Source: an uncultured Bacteroides sp.
Lineage (GTDB): Bacteria > Bacteroidota > Bacteroidia > Bacteroidales > Bacteroidaceae
Reading direction: 5' to 3'
Length of the DNA stretch: 64,000 nt
Assembly: GCF_900547205.1 (NCBI RefSeq)
Contig: NZ_URFY01000012.1
Location: 1-64,000, forward strand
Part shown: piece by piece, positions 15,894 through 23,643 of the stretch
Position numbering within the stretch: the stretch's first letter is position 1
Layout of the letters: each line of letters starts with the position of its first letter
Program-made: the position numbers and the translations under genes
The notes under the pieces: generated by a model
Database searches by the model: none
What the model was told of the DNA's origin: nothing
Seen by the model: only the letters and a program-made list of their open reading frames with translations

Positions 15894-17213
15894 ATGATAG
15901 ATACCACTGTATTTCAAAATAAGACAGCCGTTTATTATACTTTAGGCTGCAAATTAAATTTTTCGGAGACTTCAACTATCGGTAAAATCCTGCGTGAGGC
16001 AGGAGTCCGCACTGCACGTAAAGGAGAGAAAGCAGACATTTGTGTGGTCAACACCTGTTCGGTGACGGAGATGGCGGATAAAAAATGCCGTCAGGCCATT
16101 CATCGGCTGGTAAAGCAGCATCCCGGTGCTTTTGTGGTGGTCACCGGATGCTATGCGCAGTTGAAACCCGGTGACGTAGCCAAGATACAGGGCGTAGATG
16201 TAGTGCTCGGCGCCGAACAAAAAGGAGAGTTGCTTCAATACTTGGGCGACTTGCAGAAACATGAAGAAGGAGAAGCCATTACTACAACAACCAAAGATAT
16301 CCGTTCATTTTCACCTTCCTGCTCGCGGGGAGATCGCACGCGTTTCTTCTTAAAAGTACAGGATGGTTGTGATTACTTCTGTTCCTATTGCACCATTCCT
16401 TTCGCCCGTGGGCGCAGCCGCAACGGAACCATTGCTTCGATGGTGGAACAAGCCCGGCAAGCTGCCGCCGAGGGAGGAAAAGAAATCGTTCTCACTGGAG
16501 TGAATATCGGAGATTTTGGTAAGACAACGGGAGAAACTTTCTTCGACCTGGTGAAAGCGTTGGATCAGGTAGAAGGCATCGAACGTTATCGCATCTCTTC
16601 CATCGAACCCAACCTGCTGACGGATGAGATTATTGAGTTTGTGTCCCATTCCCAGCGCTTTATGCCCCATTTCCATATACCGTTGCAATCCGGTTGTGAT
16701 GAAGTGCTTAAGTTGATGCGTCGCCGGTATGATACCGCTCTTTTTGCTTCGAAAGTGAAGAAGATAAAAGAGGTGATGCCCGATGCATTTATCGGTGTAG
16801 ACGTGATAGTGGGAACCCGCGGGGAAACGGAAGAATACTTCGAACAGGCTTATCAGTTTATCGCCGGACTGGATGTGACGCAATTGCACGTGTTCAGTTA
16901 TTCCGAACGTCCCGGCACGCAGGCATTAAAAATAGAACATATTGTTTCACCGGAAGAGAAGCATCAACGGAGCCAACGTCTACTGACTCTTTCCGATGAA
17001 AAGACGCAGGCTTTTTATGCCCGTCATATAGGGCAAACGATGTCGGTCTTAATGGAAAAATCAAAGCCGGGCACTCCGATGCATGGATTTACGGAAAATT
17101 ACATCCGTGTGGAAGTAGAAAGCGATGACTCTCTTGACAATCAGGTAGTGAATGTCCTTTTGGGCGATTTCAATGAAGATAAGACGGCACTCAAAGGCAC
17201 AATTCTTGAATAA
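15894..17213 (+). CDS. mtaB: tRNA t6A37 methylthiotransferase MtaB
   Basis: A 439-residue radical-SAM enzyme that converts t6A37 to ms2t6A37 in tRNAs decoding ANN codons. Domain order: an N-terminal UPF0004 domain (YTLGCKLNFSET, NTCSVTEMAD, GCYAQ cysteines for the second cluster), the radical-SAM core with C-x3-C-x2-C (CDYFCSYC, about residues 155-162), and a C-terminal TRAM-like part. The KLN and TVTCSVT-type motifs favour MtaB over MiaB or RimO. It heads a plus-strand run with the acyltransferase, glycosyltransferase and mgsA; the next gene starts after 2 bp. Confidence 0.93.
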   Translation: MIDTTVFQNKTAVYYTLGCKLNFSETSTIGKILREAGVRTARKGEKADICVVNTCSVTEMADKKCRQAIHRLVKQHPGAFVVVTGCYAQLKPGDVAKIQGVDVVLGAEQKGELLQYLGDLQKHEEGEAITTTTKDIRSFSPSCSRGDRTRFFLKVQDGCDYFCSYCTIPFARGRSRNGTIASMVEQARQAAAEGGKEIVLTGVNIGDFGKTTGETFFDLVKALDQVEGIERYRISSIEPNLLTDEIIEFVSHSQRFMPHFHIPLQSGCDEVLKLMRRRYDTALFASKVKKIKEVMPDAFIGVDVIVGTRGETEEYFEQAYQFIAGLDVTQLHVFSYSERPGTQALKIEHIVSPEEKHQRSQRLLTLSDEKTQAFYARHIGQTMSVLMEKSKPGTPMHGFTENYIRVEVESDDSLDNQVVNVLLGDFNEDKTALKGTILE

Positions 17214-17215
17214 GT

Positions 17216-18115
17216 ATGAAATCTAGACTAATCTATTGGCTGGTATTTAGTGGGATGTGGCTGTTTTCGGCCCTTCCGTTCAAGATGCTGTATATCATCT
17301 CGGATTTCAATTATCTGTTGATGTATTATGTGGGAAGGTATCGGCGCAAGGTCGTTCGGGGAAATCTGGCTAAGTCTTTTCCGGAAAAGACCGATGCCGA
17401 GAGATTGCAGATTGAGCGTAAGTTCTACCGCTATCTTTCTGATTATATGCTCGAAGATTTAAAGTTGCTGCATATGTCTACCGAAGATCTCTACCGAAGG
17501 ATGATTTATAAAAATACCGAGCAATATCTGGAACTGACAGAGAAATATGGTGGAATTATTGTGATGATTCCACATTACGCCAATTATGAATGGCTGACCG
17601 GAATGGGCTCCATTATGAAACCGGGAGATGTGCCCGTGCAGGTTTATAAACCGTTGCGCGATCCGTATTTGGATAAATTATTTCAACGCATCCGTTCCCG
17701 TTTTGGAGGATACAACATTCCCAAGCATTCTACTGCACGCGAGATTATCAAGCTGAAGCGTGAGGGGAAAAAAATGGTGGTCGGACTCATTACCGACCAG
17801 TGGCCTAGCGGGAAAGACCGCTATTGGACTACATTTCTTGGTCAGGAAACGGCTTTTCTGAATGGTGCGGAACGCATTGCCAAGATGATGAACTTCCCTG
17901 TCTTTTATTGCGAGTTGTCTAAAAAGCGCAGAGGCTATTGCGAGGCGGAATTTAAGTTAATGACGGAAACACCCAAAGAAACTGCTGAAGGAGAAATTAC
18001 CGAGATGTTTGCCAACTACCTGGAACAGACGATTCGTAGAGAGCCAGCCTATTGGCTGTGGTCGCACAAACGTTGGAAAAGAACGAAAGTGGAAACAGAA
18101 AAGGTGTCGCAATGA
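17216..18115 (+). CDS. Lipid A-type lysophospholipid acyltransferase (LpxL/HtrB family)
   Basis: A 299-residue membrane-associated acyltransferase. It has an N-terminal hydrophobic anchor (LIYWLVFSGMWLFSALPF), the catalytic motif HYANYE (H-x4-E near residue 120) in IVMIPHYANYEW, and GLITDQWPSG and NGAERIAKMM motifs of the family. It should transfer a secondary acyl chain to lipid A or a related glycolipid at the inner membrane. Its TGA overlaps the ATG of the glycosyltransferase (ATGA), so the two are translationally coupled. Confidence 0.88.
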   Translation: MKSRLIYWLVFSGMWLFSALPFKMLYIISDFNYLLMYYVGRYRRKVVRGNLAKSFPEKTDAERLQIERKFYRYLSDYMLEDLKLLHMSTEDLYRRMIYKNTEQYLELTEKYGGIIVMIPHYANYEWLTGMGSIMKPGDVPVQVYKPLRDPYLDKLFQRIRSRFGGYNIPKHSTAREIIKLKREGKKMVVGLITDQWPSGKDRYWTTFLGQETAFLNGAERIAKMMNFPVFYCELSKKRRGYCEAEFKLMTETPKETAEGEITEMFANYLEQTIRREPAYWLWSHKRWKRTKVETEKVSQ

Positions 18116-19140
18116 AAGTATCTGTTGTTATTTTGAATTGGAACGGCTGCGAAATGCTTCGCACGTTTCTTCCCTCCGTCGTTCAGTATTCCGAAGGAGA
18201 AGAGATAGAAGTTTGCGTGGCAGACAATGGTTCCACAGATGCTTCTGTCGAGATGCTTCGCACGGAGTTTCCTTCCGTTAGAATTATTTTGTTAAATCAG
18301 AATCATGGCTTTGCAGATGGATATAATCTGGCTTTGCAAGAAGTAGATGCCGAGTACGTCGTTCTTTTAAACTCGGATGTAGAAGTTACGGAACGATGGC
18401 TCGAACCGATGATTGATTATCTGGATGCCCATCCGGAAGTGGCGGCTTGTCAGCCTAAGATACGAAGTCAGCGGCGGAAAGAATATTTTGAATATGCAGG
18501 GGCGGCAGGCGGATTTATTGATAAGTATGGATATCCCTACTGCCGCGGGCGTATCATGGGAGTGGTGGAGAAAGATGAGAATCAGTATGATACAGTGATT
18601 CCTCTCTTTTGGGCAACCGGAGCGGCATTGTTTATCCGTCGTTCGGATTATTTAACGGCTGGCGGACTGGACGGACGTTTCTTTGCGCATATGGAAGAGA
18701 TTGACTTGTGCTGGCGTTTGCGTTCGCGCGGACGGCAGATAGTCTGTATCCCTCAAAGTGCGGTGTATCATGTTGGTGGCGCCACACTTAAAAAAGAGAA
18801 TCCTCACAAGACTTTTCTGAATTTCCGTAATAATCTTGTCATGCTCTATAAAAATCTTCCGGAGGAGGAGCTAAATAAAGTGATGCGGGTAAGGGCTTGC
18901 CTTGACTATGTGGCGGCATTCACTTTTCTGTTGAAAGGGGATTTAGGAAATGCCCGTGCTGTGGTGCGTGCCCGAAAGGAGTTTAAGAAGATATGTATGT
19001 CTTTTTCCTCTTCCCGCGAAGAGAATCTGAGAAAAAATACTTTAAATGCGATACCCGAACGGTCAAAAAGTAGTATCTTGTGGCAGTTTTATGCGAGAGG
19101 ATGCAAACGGTTCTCTCAATTGTCGGACTTAAAAGGATAA
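18112..19140 (+). CDS. Family 2 glycosyltransferase
   Basis: A 342-residue GT2 enzyme. The nucleotide-sugar fold begins MKVSVVILNWNGCEMLRTF. The DNGSTDAS segment and the metal-binding LLNSDVEV (SD of the DxD type) follow, and the acceptor motif MEEIDLCWRLRSRG resembles rhamnosyltransferase-like enzymes. It has no transmembrane anchor apart from weak C-terminal hydrophobicity. The start is the ATG that overlaps the preceding stop codon; a longer frame from 18052 lies inside the previous gene. It probably builds a cell-envelope glycan. Confidence 0.88.
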   Translation: MKVSVVILNWNGCEMLRTFLPSVVQYSEGEEIEVCVADNGSTDASVEMLRTEFPSVRIILLNQNHGFADGYNLALQEVDAEYVVLLNSDVEVTERWLEPMIDYLDAHPEVAACQPKIRSQRRKEYFEYAGAAGGFIDKYGYPYCRGRIMGVVEKDENQYDTVIPLFWATGAALFIRRSDYLTAGGLDGRFFAHMEEIDLCWRLRSRGRQIVCIPQSAVYHVGGATLKKENPHKTFLNFRNNLVMLYKNLPEEELNKVMRVRACLDYVAAFTFLLKGDLGNARAVVRARKEFKKICMSFSSSREENLRKNTLNAIPERSKSSILWQFYARGCKRFSQLSDLKG

Positions 19141-19144
19141 CGGA

Positions 19145-19675
19145 ATGGAAAAAAATGTAAGAAGAGGTATCGGGCTGGTAGCTCATGATGCCATGAAGAA
19201 AGATCTTATCGAATGGGTATTATGGAACTCTGAACTGTTGGCGGGAAATAAGTTCTATTGTACGGGTACTACCGGTACATTGATTCTCGAGGCATTGAAA
19301 GAAAAACATCCTGAGTTGGAATGGGATTTTACGATTCTGAAATCTGGACCGTTGGGGGGTGACCAACAGATGGGCTCCCGCATAGTGGATGGACAGATTG
19401 ATTATCTTTTCTTTTTTACCGACCCCATGACGATGCAGCCGCACGATACGGATGTAAAAGCATTGACCCGTCTGGCGAGTGTGGAAAATATCGTTTTCTG
19501 TTGTAACCGTTCGACGGCTGATCATATCATTTCCAGTCCTTTGTTTATGGACCCTGAATATGAACGTGCCCATCCTGATTATTCCAGCTATGCAAAACGT
19601 TTCGAAGATAAGCCTGTGGTAACGGAAGCTGTGGAGTCTGTGAATAGAAGAAAAAGGAAAAGTAGGAACGAATAA
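19145..19675 (+). CDS. mgsA: Methylglyoxal synthase
   Basis: A 176-residue enzyme that turns dihydroxyacetone phosphate into methylglyoxal and phosphate. Signatures: GLVAHDAMKKDLIEW near the N-terminus, phosphate-binding CTGTTGTLI, and the catalytic SGPLGGDQQMGSRI with the active-site Asp. The conserved FFFTDPMTMQPHDTDVKAL and NIVFCCNRSTADHII follow. It is about 25 residues longer than the E. coli enzyme because of a basic C-terminal tail. It starts 4 bp after the glycosyltransferase. In Bacteroides, methylglyoxal production is linked to carbohydrate excess. Confidence 0.95.
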   Translation: MEKNVRRGIGLVAHDAMKKDLIEWVLWNSELLAGNKFYCTGTTGTLILEALKEKHPELEWDFTILKSGPLGGDQQMGSRIVDGQIDYLFFFTDPMTMQPHDTDVKALTRLASVENIVFCCNRSTADHIISSPLFMDPEYERAHPDYSSYAKRFEDKPVVTEAVESVNRRKRKSRNE

Positions 19676-19702
19676 ATAGAATCTTATTGTTTTAATATAC
19701 CT

Positions 19703-19745
19703 AAGGTTCATCGGTTTCAGCAAGTAGGTGAAACTGGTGCACCTT
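19703..19745. terminator. Long hairpin between mgsA and folB
   Basis: A 17-bp stem (19703-19719 with 19729-19745) has one mismatch, two G-U pairs and a 9-nt loop. There is no T-run, so it may be a weak terminator or an mRNA-stabilising hairpin between the convergent genes. Confidence 0.5.
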
Positions 19746-19791
19746 CGGTAAACTTCTTTTGGGAATTATCTCCTTTTTCAGTCTTTCATTC

Positions 19792-20163
19792 TTATTTTCT
19801 GCTACAATATAGCTCTATTCCTGCCGCATCTATATCCGCTCCCATGGGCGGATTGCGTTTGGAAAGTTGAAATTCCAGTTCTTCAATAGTAGGAAATGTA
19901 TCAAAAAGCTTTTCAACTATCCGTCTGCCCACGTGCTCCAGTAATTTGGATGGAATAGCCATTTCGTTCTTTATCACGTCATGTACATCGGCATAGCTCA
20001 CGGTATCTTCCACTTCATCCGTTTGCGCGGCTTTGCTGATATCAACTTTCAGTTTCAGGTTGATGATATACTCGTTCCCGATAAGATTCTCTTGTGGTGC
20101 TACTCCATGAAAGGCGTAGTAATGTATATCTTTCAGAAAAATATAGCTGTTGTTTATCTTCAT
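19792..20163 (-). CDS. folB: Dihydroneopterin aldolase
   Basis: A 123-residue folate-pathway enzyme that cleaves 7,8-dihydroneopterin to 6-hydroxymethyl-dihydropterin and glycolaldehyde. The family motifs are visible: FLKDIHYYAFHGVAPQE, DTVSYADVHDVI and the C-terminal LSKRNPPMGADIDAAGIEL. The longer in-frame reading from 20307 lies inside the neighbouring acyltransferase gene, so ATG 20163 is chosen. It starts 11 bp after the acyltransferase stop codon and is probably co-transcribed. Confidence 0.92.
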   Translation of the reverse strand: MKINNSYIFLKDIHYYAFHGVAPQENLIGNEYIINLKLKVDISKAAQTDEVEDTVSYADVHDVIKNEMAIPSKLLEHVGRRIVEKLFDTFPTIEELEFQLSKRNPPMGADIDAAGIELYCSRK

Positions 20164-20174
20164 ACTCTTTTTAT

Positions 20175-21200
20175 TTATTGTGGACTTTGTTTGATTTTTA
20201 GCAGGTCTTTCTGAGCAACCACTTGCGGGATTACTTTTAAAAAGACAGGAGTTGACAGAATGCAAATCCCCAGTGTCACTGAAAGAAGTACAACCGCCTG
20301 CGCCCATCCGTTATGAATATATCGTGCTACTACCGGACCGATAAAATGTAATATTGGTCCATGTATGCCAAGTGTAATAATAGAGTATCGTCCCAGATAA
20401 GAAATAACTTTCAGTTTCTTAACCTTCTTACATAGCAGCATAATCATGAATATTCCGGCAAATGCGGCGATGTACGTCTGAAAAATATTGCCGGGGTAGT
20501 TGTTTGTCCGCATTCCGGGAGTGGTAGCGGTGAAGTACATTACTATCAATGCCAATAGCACGAATACGGGGATAAATTTGTCGAACCGATGGCTGGGATA
20601 GAGGAAGAAGTTGTATCTACGAACCCAGAAACCTGCCACGTAAAAGGGTAGGGCAGTCATGGCAATGTCAATATAGAAAGGTAGAACTATCTGCTGCTTT
20701 CCGAGATAAAATCCTGTACACCCTATTAGTAGGGTGATTGCAAACATAATAGGCAAATGCTTTTCCCGCAAAAAGTGGATAAGATAAAATAGAATGTTAC
20801 AGTTGAACAATGCAATCAGAAACCAGATAGGCGGGTTGAATTTGATAAGGTCGTGCCCATGAAATATAATCAGAAGTTCGCTCCATGATACTGGCAAATG
20901 AAACACACCGGGGGCAATCTTCCAAACGATGTATTTTAATAGAAACGCACTTATATAAAAGAAGAGAAAAGGGATAATCAGCTTATTTATTTTTCGGACG
21001 ACGAATCCCAACAGCCCTTCGTATGACTTAAAAAAGACTCCTGAAATGAAAAAGTAGAGCGGCATACGAAAACAGGAAAGCATGGAGTCCTTGTCAAGTC
21101 TGTCGAAAGCTCCTCCTATATGTGCCATGACTACAAGGATGATGCAGACTCCTTTAGTTAAGTCCACAAAATCAATACGTTTGCTCGAATTGCCTTCCAT
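20175..21200 (-). CDS. Acyltransferase family 3 membrane protein
   Basis: A 341-residue protein with about ten transmembrane helices of the acyltransferase-3 family (OafA/YeaQ type), which O-acylates sugars of surface glycans. The N-terminal RIDFVDLTKGVCIILVVMAH carries the family's conserved His at the end of helix 1; FRMPLYFFISGVFF is the second family motif. It is first in a minus-strand pair with folB. The modified substrate is unknown. The next genes upstream run in the opposite direction. Confidence 0.85.
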   Translation of the reverse strand: MEGNSSKRIDFVDLTKGVCIILVVMAHIGGAFDRLDKDSMLSCFRMPLYFFISGVFFKSYEGLLGFVVRKINKLIIPFLFFYISAFLLKYIVWKIAPGVFHLPVSWSELLIIFHGHDLIKFNPPIWFLIALFNCNILFYLIHFLREKHLPIMFAITLLIGCTGFYLGKQQIVLPFYIDIAMTALPFYVAGFWVRRYNFFLYPSHRFDKFIPVFVLLALIVMYFTATTPGMRTNNYPGNIFQTYIAAFAGIFMIMLLCKKVKKLKVISYLGRYSIITLGIHGPILHFIGPVVARYIHNGWAQAVVLLSVTLGICILSTPVFLKVIPQVVAQKDLLKIKQSPQ

Positions 21201-21296
21201 TATTTCCTTTTATTCGCGTTTTGGGCACAAAGATACAAAATAACATTCAATGTTGATAGATTCAAAGATGTAATAAAATTCGGAGTATTGAATTTG

Positions 21297-21304
21297 TAAC
21301 TTTG
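21297..21304 (+). promoter_or_regulatory. -7 element TAACTTTG upstream of the propeller lipoprotein genes
   Basis: An exact TAnnTTTG match, 175 bp before the ATG at 21480. The long leader holds no ORF that I can support. Confidence 0.4.
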
Positions 21305-21479
21305 CCTTTTCTGTTTCAAGTCAGTATGCGTTTAAAATTCATGCGACTTAAAAGGATTGAGAAATAATTAGAGTAATTTCTTTGCGAATGTAATCCGATT
21401 GCTTACTTTTACTGCCATTAATCAAAGAATGGATAAATAAGATTAATCTTAAGCATAACAACCGAAACAATGTAATAAT

Positions 21480-22424
21480 ATGAAGAATAGACACTTATAT
21501 GCGCTTCTGGTCGCATTTTGTTTTTCTGCCTGTCAGAACCAATCCAAAGTTAATACGATAAACAAGAATCTTGAACCCGTAGCTAAAGATGTTTCATTGC
21601 AAAAAGTGCCGATTGATGCAGTGCTGGGCATTGAATCGATGAGCATACTTGATTCGATGATTGTGTGTAGAAGTGCCAATACAGATAGACTTTTTTACTG
21701 TTTGGATAGAAAAACGTTTGCTGTGATAGATTCAATGGGTACAAAAGGAGGTGGAGCAGATGAATTTATTGCTCCGCATTTTGTTGCTGGAGCAAATGAT
21801 TGGATGATTGTAGATAATGGTAAGAGAGATATTGTATGGGTAAAGGAAGATGTAAAAATCCGGAAAGTACCGTTGAATATTCAATCTACTTTGTCTAATC
21901 CTATGCTTTACTCTGATTCATTGATGTGCTTTATAGAAAATTATCCCAATGAACTTATTTGGGAATTGTATAATTATGAAACAGGCAAAAGCGTAGATAA
22001 AGTAACATTCAAAGATGAAGAGCAGAAAGGAAACGCCTATATGTATGATTTTACTTACGGTATCGGACCCGATTATCTGGCTATTGCCCAACTCAATTTC
22101 AATAAAATATTCATCTACGAAATGAAAAACAAAAAGATGGAGTTGCGGAGTATTGTTCAAGGAATTGAAGAAGAAGGGAAACTTTATTACTCTAACATCA
22201 CTTGCTCGCAAGATCGAATCTATGCTTTATATCAAGGAAATGTTGACTTGGAGAACAAAACAGGTGAAAGTGTGATTGAAGTATATTCTCTGGATGGTGA
22301 ACTTCTGGAATCATTGAAAACAAACATTATAGTCGACCGCTTTTTGCTTGATGAAGAGAATAGTCGGATTTTACTACTGTCTCCGTTCGATGATGATCAT
22401 ATGTATTGGGTGTCGTTGAAGTGA
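21480..22424 (+). CDS. TolB-like beta-propeller lipoprotein (BF3164-type)
   Basis: A 314-residue lipoprotein with signal peptide and lipobox FSACQNQ. The mature part is built of repeated beta-strand blades, with SMGTKGGGADEFIAPHF as a characteristic G-GGADEF-type turn shared with the next gene. I assign it to the 6-bladed propeller lipoproteins common in Bacteroides, often surface exposed. No catalytic residues are evident. The second gene follows 42 bp downstream and is a distant paralogue. Confidence 0.75.
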   Translation: MKNRHLYALLVAFCFSACQNQSKVNTINKNLEPVAKDVSLQKVPIDAVLGIESMSILDSMIVCRSANTDRLFYCLDRKTFAVIDSMGTKGGGADEFIAPHFVAGANDWMIVDNGKRDIVWVKEDVKIRKVPLNIQSTLSNPMLYSDSLMCFIENYPNELIWELYNYETGKSVDKVTFKDEEQKGNAYMYDFTYGIGPDYLAIAQLNFNKIFIYEMKNKKMELRSIVQGIEEEGKLYYSNITCSQDRIYALYQGNVDLENKTGESVIEVYSLDGELLESLKTNIIVDRFLLDEENSRILLLSPFDDDHMYWVSLK

Positions 22425-22466
22425 TATATAGATGCATATGAAAAATGTTAGTCAAATAACTCTGGT

Positions 22467-23603
22467 ATGAAAATAACATTATATATAGCTTTCATTTTTG
22501 CCATTCTTTCTTCATGCAGTAAACACTCATCTGTCATGAGTGAAGATAAAGTTTTGAATATAGACTGTTGTGAAATAACTAATGAAGTGTTTAATTTGTC
22601 AGAAATAGCTTCTTCGTTTTCTATTATCCCGCTGGAAACGAATGATACTTGCTTGATTGGTGAAATAAGTAAATTGAAGTTTTATAATGATAAGATACTT
22701 ATTCTGGATAAAATTTTAAGTGCTCGTTTGTTTGTGTTCAATAAAGAAGGTAAGTATTTGTTTGATATAGGTAGAAGAGGAGGCGGACCAGATGAATATT
22801 TGCAAATTAATGATTTCTCAATTGATAGGAAGAATAATATAATATATGTGCTATGTGATAAGAAAAAGGTGTTTTCTTATTCCTTATCCGGGCAATATAT
22901 GGGGAGAACAGATGTAGACTTCTTTGCTGACGCTATGGAATATAAAGATAATCGGTTCTATTTTGTGTGTGATAGAATGGATAGGGGCAATCTTATAGTT
23001 ACGGACATGAAAGGAGCTATTGAATATGAAGATTTTCCTAATGAGCAAATGGGAGATAACCTTTTAATACTTATACATCCATTCCTACAGAGAGATTCGA
23101 CTTTGTTGTATACACGGTATTTGGATAACAATATATATGAGATTCATCTCGATACGTCTAAGGTAGCTTATAAAGTCAACTTTGGGAAAGACGAAATTGC
23201 TTTTGATGATTTAAAGGATATTACTCACCAAAAAGTAAAAGATAAACTTGCACATTCGCGAGGGAAGATTAAATATCTGATTGAAAATAAAGATTATATG
23301 CAGATGCTGTTCTTTGATAATAATATTCCTTGTATTGCAGTTTATAATAAAAGGAATCGTACAAATAATGTGCATTTCTTTAAAAACTACATAGATGATT
23401 TAACGGGTTTGCCTTCTTTACTTTTTGAATATGTGACAGAACAGGATGAGTTTGTTGCCGTTGTCCAACCTTCGGTGGTGAGAGAAACTGATAGTTTGAC
23501 GGAAAAGGGGCAAGAAGTTTTCAAAACTGTAGATTTGTCGGAAGATAATAACCCGATATTGTATCTGGTCAATATTAAGACAGAAGAACAAAAGAACAGA
23601 TAA
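22467..23603 (+). CDS. 6-bladed beta-propeller lipoprotein
   Basis: A 378-residue lipoprotein with lipobox ILSSCSKH. It shows the typical N-terminal IIPLETNDTCLIGEISKL strand pair and the turn FDIGRRGGGPDEYLQINDF, the hallmark of the Bacteroides 6-bladed propeller family (DUF4934-like). It is low in GC compared with its neighbours. The last codons overlap the left arm of a 23-bp terminator stem. Function unknown; family members often accompany polysaccharide or peptide utilisation genes, but none lies next to this one. Confidence 0.78.
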   Translation: MKITLYIAFIFAILSSCSKHSSVMSEDKVLNIDCCEITNEVFNLSEIASSFSIIPLETNDTCLIGEISKLKFYNDKILILDKILSARLFVFNKEGKYLFDIGRRGGGPDEYLQINDFSIDRKNNIIYVLCDKKKVFSYSLSGQYMGRTDVDFFADAMEYKDNRFYFVCDRMDRGNLIVTDMKGAIEYEDFPNEQMGDNLLILIHPFLQRDSTLLYTRYLDNNIYEIHLDTSKVAYKVNFGKDEIAFDDLKDITHQKVKDKLAHSRGKIKYLIENKDYMQMLFFDNNIPCIAVYNKRNRTNNVHFFKNYIDDLTGLPSLLFEYVTEQDEFVAVVQPSVVRETDSLTEKGQEVFKTVDLSEDNNPILYLVNIKTEEQKNR

Positions 23604-23633
23604 TAGTTATGTTCTTTTGTTCTTCTGTCTTAA
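23575..23633. terminator. 23-bp perfect hairpin overlapping a stop codon
   Basis: Bases 23575-23597 pair perfectly with 23611-23633 around a 13-nt loop that contains the TAA stop of the propeller gene. It lies between convergent genes and probably works on both strands, although T-runs are short. Confidence 0.75.
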
Positions 23634-23643
23634 AATGTGAGCC

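Noticed and set aside
19792..20307. N-terminally extended FolB
   Set aside because: The additional 48 residues lie inside the acyltransferase gene and do not resemble FolB.
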